NCBI GenBank assembly: GCA_023627715.1
Contig: JAMAHW010000040.1
Location: forward strand, 248,001 to 312,000
From: Periconia sp. R9002
Lineage: Eukaryota; Ascomycota; Dothideomycetes; Pleosporales; Periconiaceae
Direction: 5' to 3'
Length of the DNA stretch: 64,000 bases
The notes under the pieces were generated by a model. That model saw only the letters and a program-made list of their open reading frames with translations, was not told the DNA's origin and made no database searches. The position numbers were made by a program, and so were the translations under genes. Positions 31,130 through 41,415 of this stretch are shown piece after piece; positions within the stretch are counted from its first letter, which is position 1, and every line of letters begins with the position of its first letter.

Positions 31130-31946
31130 GGCGAGGTAAGCGTGGGATTGAAGGTTGACAACTATAGTCGCGCTGTAGTGGATGAATCTGCTCGAGGCGG
31201 GGAATGCATGCTTTTAAATGATTTCTTGGGGGATCAAAATTGATATTTTGTCTTATACATCATTCAGATAAGTACTAAGTATTTTGTAAAATTAATATTT
31301 CAACGATGCTATGTCTTAGACGTCATTAAGATAAGTACTATTATACAAAATCAATATTTCACCAACTTTGCTGAATCATAAAATAAGTATTAGACGCTTT
31401 TATTAGTAATAACTACCTAGGTTGCCTAGGCCTAGTGTAAAAAAGTGGTTAAAAAGTTGTTTGTAAAAAGTGTGCGGGAAAAAAGCGTATGGAAATTGTT
31501 GAATCATATACATTATAAGTAAAACATTAAGATTGGCCATTCAGACGACGAATACCAAAGCCCCCATTTAATATCTACTCAGATGATTGCTTTTCCTTTG
31601 GCATGAGCACATGGCCGAATCATGTGAGGTTACCAAAATTTGGGGAATCTGCGATGCAGTTTCTATGTACGTTTGATCCCTTAAGCATGACCCCTGAATT
31701 TAGATAGGAAGTCCACAATCCATTATTGATTGCTGGGCAAGCGATCACATGCATGTTAAGCTCATAACACACAACCGTCGCACGTTGCTGAAAGCACTGC
31801 AAGCCAAGAGGGTATCACTGGACCCGAAGAGACGGAACTGTGGCAGCAGTTCAGAAATTGATTCAAACGTCGCTTTCCGCGTGTATTTTCAGATCCTACT
31901 TAGCGTCGACAAGTTTACCTATCACGAGTATGGCGCAAAATTGCCA
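31130..31946. other. Intergenic region with a direct repeat
   Basis: AT-rich, with a two-copy direct repeat (listed separately) and a cluster of CCTAGG words near 31416-31434. No gene. Confidence 0.55.
31251..31374. repeat. Two-copy imperfect direct repeat of about 62 bp
   Basis: Copy 1 starts TCTTATACATCATTCAGATA at 31251 and copy 2 starts TCTTAGACGTCATTAAGATA at 31314. Both continue with AGTACTA and an AATATTTCA block. The copies differ by substitutions and small indels, as expected for an old duplication or a RIP-mutated remnant. Confidence 0.6.
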
Positions 31947-32576
31947 TCACAGCCCAAACTCCTCCAGCCCTCCCTCAACCCCAAAACTCCACACATTCCC
32001 ATTCACAACCCTGTTAGGCGCAAGTCCCTTGATCTCCCGGACCCCATTATCTCGCCACCCCAATCGGTTAAACACCGCCATGCTCTTCGCATTCTTCGGG
32101 TCACAGTATCCAAAAAATTGCGTCTGTTTCCTCACCTCCTCGAAGTACGCAATCAGTCCTCTCGCCGCCTCCGTCACATATCCTTTTCCAGAAAATGGCG
32201 TCGAGATAGCAAACCCAATATCTGGAAGCGTAGGTCCATCAGGGAGGCGAAGTTTCATACTCATTCCCCCGATTTTCGTAAAGGTTTCGAGACGCTCGGG
32301 AATCGAAGCTGATGTTTCGGTTGGGGAAGGAGAAGAAGGTTTGAGGGAGATGAGGTAGCGGCCATATCCTGTGGCACTTATGTTGCGGTTGTTTTCGCTG
32401 ATGTTGGTTCGCGATTCTTCGCGGTCTTTGAGGCCGAGAGCTAGGCCGCCGTTCCCAGCTTGGACTTCTATGCTGTTGGTGAGCTCGAGAAAGAAGTCGC
32501 AGTGCGTGTCTAATGTGGCGTTCATGTGCGAGATAACGAGGCGCGGGGTCTCGATGTAAAAGTTAGGGTCGGCCAT
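31947..32576 (-). CDS. GNAT-family N-acetyltransferase
   Basis: A protein of 209 residues. YIETPRLVISHM is the opening strand typical of the RimJ/RimL-like GNAT group. The acceptor motif region reads LPDIGFAISTPFSGKGYVTEAARGLIAYF, where the G-x-GKGYVTEA loop is the acetyl-CoA pyrophosphate-binding motif. The final motif is GYCDPKNAKSMAVFNRLGW. Length and order fit a complete small acetyltransferase. The substrate (protein N-terminus, amine or antibiotic) cannot be told. I chose the ATG at 32576 because of its strong context and the ACCATCATC leader before it. An in-frame ATG at 32609 would add 11 residues. Confidence 0.85.
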   Translation of the reverse strand: MADPNFYIETPRLVISHMNATLDTHCDFFLELTNSIEVQAGNGGLALGLKDREESRTNISENNRNISATGYGRYLISLKPSSPSPTETSASIPERLETFTKIGGMSMKLRLPDGPTLPDIGFAISTPFSGKGYVTEAARGLIAYFEEVRKQTQFFGYCDPKNAKSMAVFNRLGWRDNGVREIKGLAPNRVVNGNVWSFGVEGGLEEFGL

Positions 32577-33105
32577 GATGATGGTGGGGTTGTTGGACAG
32601 GTAGCACAATGATTTAAAGCAATGTTAGACAGGTACGATTATCTAAGGCAAATGTAGCTTGATTGGTGAGAGCTGAAGAATAAATGTTTGTTGATGGAAG
32701 GATTGTATACCTGAATGGGCAGAATCGCGAAATATAATGTCTCGGGCACGTCAGCTGTGACTCATAAACTCGTGGTTAGTGGAACGACAAAAAATGACTC
32801 CAATCCTACTTCCCTAGTTGCTTAAATTGTATTCGGAGTTTCCGATGCTTTTTTATTTCCTAATCAACTCTCGCTAAGCAGGCATAGATTTGTAAGAGGG
32901 GAGATCGACCTATAAGCTACTCTACATCGGTATAGACCTGTTCCATCTGAAACAATGATGCTGAATGAATCCGCCATGTCATGTCGCCATAATAAATGTA
33001 TTTTCTCCGAGATGTTCATAACATCTCAACACTGCGCCGAGCAATGCTCGGCCATAACTCCATAACGGGGAATGTTTTTTTTGTCCGAGCTAGACATGTA
33101 TTTCA
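32577..33105. other. Intergenic region
   Basis: Upstream of the GNAT gene and downstream of the Zn2Cys6 gene. Nothing recognised. Confidence 0.5.
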
Positions 33106-35492
33106 TCACATATACGCACCGCCACCAAACCCCATGTCCGTGTATGTTTCATCTCCCCAAAGACCCATATCAAAGAACTTGTCCATGTCAAAATCGTTCG
33201 TCCTCATGAATGCGAAAGCGTCCTCTCCATCCATGCGCACATCTTCGTCAACCAGTAGCTGCGCGCCGTGATCCACGGGGCAAACGGATCTACTATCATG
33301 ACTTGGAGTATCAGTGCCATTAGTGCTTAGAGATGTATGCGTGGCATTTGGCGTAGGAAGGCTATTAATGGTGGGCTGTTCAAGCCTAGCGTTATGGCCT
33401 TCAGGATCAATCTTTGCGAGGTACCAGTTTCTCATTTCTTTCATGATCAGTACCATAATGTTCCAAAAGTCAAAAAAACTGACACTGACTGCTTCCATGC
33501 GCGCGGCAATGGAAGCAAGGTACGAGTCGAGACGGAGACGTTCTTGGGCTGTTTTTACATCCCACTGGATCGTGGACAAATGGTCGCTTGGTATACATAC
33601 ACGAGCTCCTGTGATCAAAACGAAGGGAAGCCTCATCCATTCCGCAAAAGATATGAGATGGTACTCGGAAGCTGAAATGCTGAGAAGGATATCAAGATGC
33701 TGCTTGCAAGCTTCTAACGTCGCAAGTAAAGCGTTGAGCTGCAGGGAATCGCCCATTCCGAGCTTTGACGGTTCGGATGACATACGCAACGATACTGCAT
33801 GAAGTTGGATCCTTATGAATGTGGAAGTTAAATCGATCACTACGTGAATCGTTAGTTTAATTTCAGATTATCAGTTTCAAATACTCACGCCTCTGGTATT
33901 CTTCGGAGCAGTCGTCATCCCGAGACTCGTTAACTTGGGTCTGGAGGAATTTATAGTTCATGGTAATCCGAGGATCCGAGAGCGGAAGGTCGATGATACT
34001 GTCAGTATAGAATGCATCATGTATTTGGTCATCCAGTCTCCGTAATGTTATAAGACGCGCGATAATGATATCTGAAGGAATCTCATATGACTGTCTCAAA
34101 TTCCTGCAGCATTCTACCATGTAATCCGTATGCTTCATGAGATTCGGTTTGCGGAGCCCTGTAGCAATTCTATATACGTTAGTATGCGATGAGACGCTGG
34201 AGGGGTTTCTTACATTGATGACATGTAATAGCATCCCAAATATGTTCGTTGCCGTTCGAGTAGCTCCCCCGCCGTGAAATCTTTGGGATTCGATCTGCCG
34301 GGCATGTTCATAATTGATCTTCTAGACTTTGTGTGAAGGCCAATGTCGATCGCTAATCCCACAGCAATCTGTTGGAGCGAGAAGATCTGTTGAGTTTTGT
34401 GGCTGAAGAGGAAATGGTATCTATCGGTGTGAGCAAACAATCAGATAGCCATGTTGTTAAGGTTACCTGGAAAGATAGACAAGAATGCTTTGAACAAGCG
34501 ATAACGTTCTTCTCGGGTTGACAATAGTACGTTCGCCTAATTCTGTGCGATATACCTTGTCCAGTATTTTCTGTCGCAGACGGTTTTTCCATGACGCTAC
34601 AGTCAAAATAGCTAGGAATAACATGGGTTTGGCCACAGATAGATGCTGGGCAGACATGCTGTTCGTCAACGGTACAAACGGGAAAGAAGAACACATAGAT
34701 CGATACTCATTACAAAGAGTTTCCGCCTCCCCACTGGATAATAGCCGTTTCACGTATTCGTTCTCGATCCCTGGTTCAGTTTTGTAGTGACCTTGGAATA
34801 TTCCCCCTTCAGGTGCCTTTCCGGGGTTCATATCTTCGGTGAAACTGTGTATCTCGCGAAGTTTTTCAATGAACTTTTGGTTTGCTCCCTCGTCTGCATG
34901 TTGTTCTTCCGTTTCATCTTCTTCGTTTTCTTGTGGGGCTGGTGCTTGTTGCTCGAAAGACGAAGGAAATGGTAGCCAGGCTCCGGGGAAAACTTTACTT
35001 TTGTCCTTGGCCGTAGGAAATAGCGTTCCTGCGCTACCGGTGGACGTGCGCGATTCAGCAGGAGGTGTGACAAAGTTGCGGTCAACGGGAGCGTTCACAA
35101 TACTAGCAACAAGGCCATCCAACTTCTGTTCAACTTGTGATATTCGTCTTCTAGATGTCAAAAGCTATTCGATCACAGAAACCCGAGCACTTACGAAGGT
35201 CCGCGGGTCTTTCGCACCCGTCGTGGAGCTTCAGCCCAGACACACTCCCGTTTGGCGTGAAGACATCTAAATTTAGAAATGTGAGTAACGAATGCAAAGG
35301 AGGTTGACGGAAGGAATCTCCAGCTACCGAGTAGCGTGATCTAGCGAACAACACATACCTTTGGCATGTTCCGGGCCGCTCGCTCTGCAGACAGCGAGTC
35401 TTCAGGCTTCGACATCGTTGACAAGCCTGAGCGACACGGCCCTGGGCCGTTTTATCGGCAATAGGCATAGTTGGCTGTTCAATCCCCTCCAT
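33106..35492 (-). CDS. Zn(II)2Cys6 transcription factor, six exons
   Basis: Exons are 35359-35492, 35195-35266, 34467-35150, 34214-34420, 33889-34169 and 33106-33839. The introns are 92, 44, 46, 44 and 49 bp, all GT-AG and all phase-consistent, giving 703 residues. The zinc cluster is ACQRCRSLKTRC ... GTCQRC, then six residues and Cys53 (Cys24, 27, 34, 43, 46, 53). Intron 1 splits it, so it is only complete after splicing. A basic linker and the SQVEQKLDGLVASIV coiled-coil dimerisation segment follow. The C-terminal two thirds are the usual fungal regulatory domain, with AVGLAIDIGLH near its middle. It should bind DNA as a dimer at CGG triplets. It is divergent from the dehydrogenase-like gene at 36767 and near wall-enzyme genes at 39.5-42.8 kb, which are possible targets. 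Confidence 0.85.
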
Positions 35493-36766
35493 TTGTTGTT
35501 GCAGCCTGACCGGCTTCACTATGCGCCGGAGAACGTGGGAAAGAGAGGAGATCGCGGAACGGCGAGGAGTAATCACCCGATCCGACAACGCTAATGTAAT
35601 GACTAAGCTCACGGCAGGGGGGTGCCGATGCTTATCATCAATGATGTACATGAGTGATTGCACCGTGAGCTCTCATAGATCTCGGAATTTTTGAATAAGG
35701 CGTTTTTCAGCCTTCCGGAAATGTAATCAGGCGTCCTTGATTCAATTTTTGAACTCGCCCTTGCTGGTCTTGACCAGTGGAACCTCATCCCGGGAAATTA
35801 AAGATCACGAGAATTGATGGTTTACACAAGAAGAGTGGAGTCAAGGGATTCAGTATGTTAACAAGTAGTTACTCACTAATCAGAGAGGGTGGACACCGCT
35901 TGAGTGACTTTCTGATCGCTACATATGTATTTCGTCGAACCGTAGGTTTGAGGATAGTTGAATGAGCGCTATTTAATTCCAATGCTACTTCTTTTCTTCT
36001 TTTTTTCAAGATTGAAACTATTTTTTATTAAAGAGGTTCAATATGGACGGTCCTGACTCTAGACCTCAAGGACGAATTGCTCGGGCATAGTATGGCCAAC
36101 CTGAACATCTAAGTTGACTACCATTTGAGCTAGAATGGTGAACACTTCTGGTGTTTTTGCGGTAAACATCTGGATCAATTATGCTCAGCATAACACTACG
36201 TCATCAGTAAGCATGTTGTGCAATAATAAGAAGGAGAAAAGCGAATAAATCATGTGGAACCCAATGCGCTTCAATCTCTGAAAGCAGCATGACGTTTCTA
36301 ATTCTCTTTTGTCCATTTGCGACAAAGGTTATACCGGATAACTAAGTAACTGGTTGAGAATCGGTGAGTTGTGCGATTTTGGTAGCGCGCGGTCGAACCC
36401 TACGCCGAATATACGAAGACAATACACGAAGTCGCACTGCGATTGGTCGGTCATTCCCACTAAACATCTAACCCTAGCCGATCCTCACAACTGTACGATA
36501 GACGTTGTTGATCGATATGGCGATTCAGTATGCGTATCGGTGAAATATTAGGGCTGGCCCTGCGTACTGTCGCATTGTCGGGAAGAGATGGTTGCCGAAG
36601 GAGGTGTAGAAGTGTAGAAGAGCAAGCACTGAGTGAGATATATAAAAGGAAGGCGACCGACTAAGGGCATGATAGACATCACCAAACAGTGTTTTCACTG
36701 CTCCTTTATCTACCTTGAGAATACCTTGAGAAAGATTTCAACAATATTTGGAAAGATTCCAAAAAC
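35493..36766. other. Divergent intergenic region
   Basis: 1.27 kb between the regulator and the SDR-like gene, with the SDR TATA box near its right end. Candidate site for auto- and cross-regulation by the Zn2Cys6 protein. No gene. Confidence 0.5.
36639..36647 (+). promoter_or_regulatory. TATA box of the SDR-like gene
   Basis: TATATAAAA about 125 bp upstream of the ATG at 36767. Confidence 0.5.
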
Positions 36767-37774
36767 ATGGTGTCCCAAAACCTCATCCAGCAAGCCAACG
36801 GCCGTCTCCCTCGCACGCCCCTAACCGCTGTCTTCGTCGGCGGCACCTCAGGCATCGGGCTCTACACGCTCTACGCTTTCGCACGCCATACCATCTCCCC
36901 AACCATCCACATCGTCGGCAGGTCACAACCAGCTGCCACGGCCATCATCTCCAAGCTCTCCACCATCAACCCCAGTGGCACATACACCTTCCACAGCGGG
37001 GACATCAGCCTCCTCGCCGAAGTCGACCGCATTTCCACCCTCATCCTCAAAAGAACACCTCAAATCAACCTCCTGTTTCTCAGCCAAGGCACTATGAACA
37101 TGGGTGCCATCACGTCGGAAAACATCCACGTCCCAGCCAGTCTGATCCTGCACTCGCGCATGCGCTTCATCCTCAATTTTCTCCCCAGCCTCCGGACCGC
37201 CTCGGGCCTGAAGCGTGTCGTCAACGTCTTCGCTGGCTCAAAACCTGGTCCCGTGATGGCGCCAGGGGATTTGCAAATGCGCGCGCTGCAGAATCCGATG
37301 AAAGCTAGGGGCCAGGCCGTCTGTGCGCTTACCATGTTGTTGGAAGAAGCTAAGAGGAGAGCGCCCGAGGTCGCGTTTGTCCATTCGTATCCAGGGTTTG
37401 TCAAGACTGGTATTGCTAGGGGAGGCGGAGTCGTGAGGAATACGGTTGTAGGAGCACTCCAGGCTGTGATTGGGCCGTTCTTGTATGTTCCGGAGGAGGA
37501 GTGTGGGGAAAGGCATCTGTTTCTGGCGACGAGTGGGAGATTCAAGGCGGCTGAGGCGGCGACGGAAGGTAAGGGGAGTGAGGATATTGAGGTTGCGCTT
37601 GGGGCAGATGGTGTGTCGGGGAGTGGAGTTTATTGTACAGATGAGGTTTGTGAGAGTGTTGGAGCGGATGGGGTGGAGGCTTTGAAGAAGGCGAGGGAGA
37701 TTGACGGTGGTGAGTGGCCGTGGAAAGAGGTGAGGGAGGATTTTGTGAGAATTACTGGCAAGGAGTCCTTGTAA
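36767..37774 (+). CDS. Short-chain dehydrogenase/reductase-like protein
   Basis: A single exon of 335 residues. The Rossmann start is intact: TAVFVGGTSGIGLYTLYAFA has the G-x3-G-x-G cofactor loop (residues 25-31), with HIVGRS after the second strand and GDISLLAEVDRI as the adenine-contacting segment. FLSQG replaces the usual NNAG. The canonical catalytic Y-x3-K is not where expected; the region reads RVVNVFAGSKPGPV. SYPGFVKTGI matches the PGxVxT motif after it. This fits the fungal group of long SDR-like enzymes often found next to secondary-metabolism or accessory regulators. Without the Tyr/Lys pair, activity is uncertain. NAD(P) binding is likely. It is divergent from the Zn2Cys6 gene. Confidence 0.8.
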   Translation: MVSQNLIQQANGRLPRTPLTAVFVGGTSGIGLYTLYAFARHTISPTIHIVGRSQPAATAIISKLSTINPSGTYTFHSGDISLLAEVDRISTLILKRTPQINLLFLSQGTMNMGAITSENIHVPASLILHSRMRFILNFLPSLRTASGLKRVVNVFAGSKPGPVMAPGDLQMRALQNPMKARGQAVCALTMLLEEAKRRAPEVAFVHSYPGFVKTGIARGGGVVRNTVVGALQAVIGPFLYVPEEECGERHLFLATSGRFKAAEAATEGKGSEDIEVALGADGVSGSGVYCTDEVCESVGADGVEALKKAREIDGGEWPWKEVREDFVRITGKESL

Positions 37775-37970
37775 GCACGGATAAGTTTTTGTTAGATTGG
37801 TGGTGCAATTGTTTTTAATGTCTAATCTTCTAGAAACTGCAACCGGTAGTGATATTGGGGAGGAAGAGAAAGTAATACCTGGGAGTGTATGCATATTGTA
37901 CAAGTTTTTCAAAACAATTGGTCCGCTTTTTTGCTTTCTTCTACTTTTGCTTGCACCAAATTTGAAAGAA

Positions 37971-38559
37971 TCAAAATTTAATATGCGATGCTAAGCTCCA
38001 GCCATACCAGAGTGTAGCAGCAATCGCTATCGCATTCAGATGTATGCTCATTGCGTGTGCTCGCTTGAACGAACTATTCAATTTTTGGAGTCCGTCACTT
38101 ATCGAGCCATCATTTTTCCGAGCCTCCGACTCCGCTGGTTTGACATTAATTAGTAAGTCTGAAGAGTGCGTTGTGTTACATGGGGAGAAACTCACCTTGA
38201 AACCTCTTCATCATCATCAAGCGACTAGTCATTGGGCCATAATAAACTGCGTTCAAAATAGATACACCTCCAGCGACGATGAAAGGTGTCAAAACTTTCC
38301 AATCTGCGCGGACCAATGACACAGGGCCTCGAGGAGGGAGAGTGATGGCTGTTATCAACAGCAAAGCGGAATGGCAGCGAAAATAAATTGGAAACAGTCG
38401 TTTTTGCAGCGTCGTAAATGATTCGTAGGGAAGGGCCTGGTAAGCAACCGTAACAATGACAAAGCTGTGGTAGAGTTGCGTTCCCAGGAGCGTTGAATAG
38501 GCGAGCAGATGGGCTGGGGGGAGAAGGGATTGAAGTGTAAACACAGCTAGATGAGGCAT
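37971..38559 (-). CDS. TMEM205-like (DUF4149) membrane protein, two exons
   Basis: Exon 1 is 38196-38559, a 61-bp intron (GTGAGT to CCAG) covers 38135-38195, and exon 2 is 37971-38134, giving 175 residues. Four hydrophobic spans are visible: AVFTLQSLLPPAHLLAYSTLL, HSFVIVTVAYQAL..., SALLLITAITLP and a C-terminal LNAIAIAATLWYGWSLA. Family landmarks are ...LQKRLFPIYFRCHSALL after span 2, NAVYYGPMTSRLMM after span 3, and SSFKRAHAMSIHLNAIAI before the last span. TMEM205-type proteins are small membrane proteins of the secretory path with unclear function. The start is the ATG at 38559. Longer in-frame sequence upstream looks like leader. Confidence 0.8.
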
Positions 38560-39546
38560 GATTGACCGATTTGGTATTGCAGTGTAGTGAAAATGGTTGG
38601 AAAAATTCAAATTTATTTTTCGATGATTACTTCTTTCCTGTCGAAGGTACATTCAAATCTATTCTTAATCATAATTGGAGCCTAACGCCTTATCGGATCG
38701 GCGCGTAAAGACAAGTCCGATCCGTGCCGAACGCGCTAAACTGTCGTATGGGCTATGAAGTGCTAATTACTTGTGTATATGAAACTGTGGCATTTTGACA
38801 ATGATGAATATTGAAACAAGCTAATACACAAAACGCCGTATAAAAGTAGAAATTTCTCTGAATCCAATCAGTTTAGACTATCGACAATGCACCTATGTAC
38901 TCACCGCGCACACGCGCGCGCATCAATGCTGAATGCGCCAGAAATGACTACGAGCACGTCGTATCCTCGTTTGTGAAAGAATTGCACCCGAAAAAGGTAT
39001 CTTGGTTTTCAACTTTTGTACTACAGCTCTTTGAAGAGTACACGTGGAATATTTTGTTGGTATTCGCGGTCATGCATTGGGAATTACCTTTTCAATTTCT
39101 TCGCCAGGTATTTCCTCTTACCAGGAATGTAAAAAGTGCAATCAGCTATGTACATGTGGGTACACCGTAGTTTCAACTATCAACTTCAGATGTTCAAACC
39201 CGACTGACTGGCGTTTTTAGGGGATGACAACCAAATCGGGAAGATCCGCCATGAAGGAAACAACCCCGCAATTACGTGGAGAGCATCATCTAACTTTAGA
39301 TTAGGCGTATCCCTCGTCTTCATCATCGTTGGGGAAATGCAGTCATATGGCCGGAGCATTAGGCAGAATGCCCTCTGTAAATCTGTGTATTCGGACTATT
39401 TGACGCCGAGAGCATGGCCGAGTACTTGATGCTTTGGCACAGAGTAGCGGGGCGTTTATGGGCCGAACTCACTATATATACACACATATTGAATGAAGGA
39501 ATGAGATGGGATATTTTTTCTGAGATCGCATTATTTCTTATTCAAA
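38560..39546. other. Divergent intergenic region
   Basis: Upstream of the TMEM205-like and CE12-like genes. The open frame at 38895-39170 has no coding features. Contains the CE12 TATA box. Confidence 0.5.
39473..39480 (+). promoter_or_regulatory. TATA box of the CE12-like gene
   Basis: TATATATA about 70 bp upstream of the ATG at 39547. Confidence 0.4.
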
Positions 39547-40556
39547 ATGTATGTGCTGTTTCCCCTACTTACCGTTACTTTGAGTGTGGCGCTCGCCGCC
39601 CCGTTCGCTTCCGCTCAAAATCAGACGAGGGGTATCTATTGGTACGTGTTCCACGACGGAAAACTTCCGATCGGCACCATTTGTGAGGGCTTTCATATCA
39701 ATGCACTACCAAAAGTTTCTTGAAATCAACTGAAGTGCTGATCTGGGCATTTCTGTGTCAACACAGTGTTGATACCCCAAACAATCAGATTATTTTTGGA
39801 TGATATATTATGGTTTTTGTGACTGACTTGATTATAGGCTCCTTGCAGGTGATTCCACGACAGCACCGGACGGCGGCTGGGGTCCCGGCTTTCTGAACAC
39901 AACCGTCGCACCGGGATCGTCAGGCCACAACTACGGTCATAGTGGTGCAACAACAGTGTCTTTCCGAGCAGGCGGCGATTGGGATAGGCTCTTGAATGAC
40001 ATCAAGGCTCAGAAGTCTTCATACGATGTATATGTTACTATCCAGGTAGGGAGATATACCCGAGCATCGCTATTGCGATAGACTTAGAACAAGTAAACAG
40101 TTCGGCCACAACGACCAAAAAGAAGCCGCGAACATATCCCTGCCCGTCTTCAAAAACAATCTCCTAAGATTCGCCCAAGAAGTGAATCAGACAGGAGGAA
40201 CTCCGATCATCCTTACGCCTTTAACGCGTCGCAACTTTGCATCCGGTGCTACGAACCTGACGGAAAACCTCAAAGAACAGACTGCCGCCGCCATGGAAGT
40301 TGCAAACACGTACAACTTTAGATATATTGATCTTAACGGTGCATCTAAAGATTATGTAAACGCTATTGGAAAGGACAATGCTGCAAAATACAACTATCAA
40401 GAAGGCGATTGGACGCATCTGAATCCACATGGCAGTGTTGTGTTTGCGAGAATCGTGGGCGATTTGCTGGTGGAGAAGTATGGTAACGAGGTTGGATATT
40501 CCATCAAGCCGAATGCAACATTGAGTGCGTTGATTAAAGCTGGAAAACCTGCATGA
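39547..40556 (+). CDS. Secreted SGNH esterase, rhamnogalacturonan acetylesterase-like (CE12)
   Basis: Exons are 39547-39641, 39838-40045 and 40101-40556; introns are 196 and 55 bp; 252 residues. A signal peptide (MYVLFPLLTVTLSVALAAPF...) is followed within 15 residues by LLAGDSTTAPDGGWG, whose Ser38 is the SGNH nucleophile (block I). TIQFGHNDQ at the start of exon 3 is block III (Asn105). EGDWTHLNPHG gives the catalytic Asp204 and His207 of block V. The spacing and the GDSTTA/FGHND forms fit CE12 rhamnogalacturonan acetylesterases, which remove acetyl groups from pectin backbone galacturonate. Intron 1 is long for this genome, but both ends fit, and Trp32 is formed across the junction. The neighbour is an alpha-galactosidase on the same strand. 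Confidence 0.85.
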
Positions 40557-41415
40557 TGATTCTCAATGCGAGATTGATGAGATTAATCTGTTTTGGTGGG
40601 CCAGGAGCTATGTTCCACAGTATATTAGGAGACGGCTAGATTTAATTCTTTAGACCTTTTTGATCTGTTCAAATCTGTTATACATCTCTTATTGAAAGTG
40701 ACTTCTTAACGTCAATGTAATAGTTTCTGAAATCATGACGTCAAAAGAGGTTTCTAGGCAGGATCATGTCTCAAAATGTGGCGCAATGAACATTAAACAA
40801 CAGATAATATAGCTGACAGATCCACGATTGATTACCAAGGGTTGCTGTACAGAGTCATCGGTACGATCAAACAAGTCGAAAAGCATTTACTCGCACGACG
40901 TCAGCAGGTTTCCTGACGTGGCTCGAGTAGTCACCTGCGCTACGAAAAAGAAGCACCTTCCATTTGGAGCCACAGATATTATCCATCCTTGATCTTATGC
41001 AATCTGACAGCAAAATTGCGGGGAACAACTGAGCTTTCTCTCACAAGTAGCTGAAGACGGCATACGTCTGGACATGTAGACCAACGTGCCTGAAAGCGCG
41101 ATGTTTTTTTAAGAAGTAAAGTTTGAAAAACAATATCGCTAACAGAGATTGAGTTGATCCGTCCCCGCAGAAATCTTCGGAAATCTTCGCGGCGAGTTTC
41201 ATAGGTGGGAGATTACTGGTTGTTTCCAGCGAGGCGGGGAAGCGACTTAACCGTTGTGCCGTGATATGAGGGATCGACACTGTGCATTCTGGTGCTACCC
41301 AGCGTACCTGCAGGCTGCAGCTAGAGAACATGATGCAACACCTCTCCAAAATCAGCAGTATAAATGATGCTTCCATTCAACACAGCTGGCTTCGCACCAC
41401 AAGCGAAGACCCAGC
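40557..41415. other. Intergenic region between two wall-enzyme genes
   Basis: 3' end of the CE12-like gene and promoter of the GH27 gene, including its TATA box. No gene. Confidence 0.5.
41359..41365 (+). promoter_or_regulatory. TATA box of the alpha-galactosidase gene
   Basis: TATAAAT about 55 bp upstream of the ATG at 41416. Confidence 0.45.

Noticed and set aside
38895..39170. 91-codon plus-strand frame upstream of the CE12-like gene
   Set aside because: No recognisable protein features; treated as promoter-side sequence.
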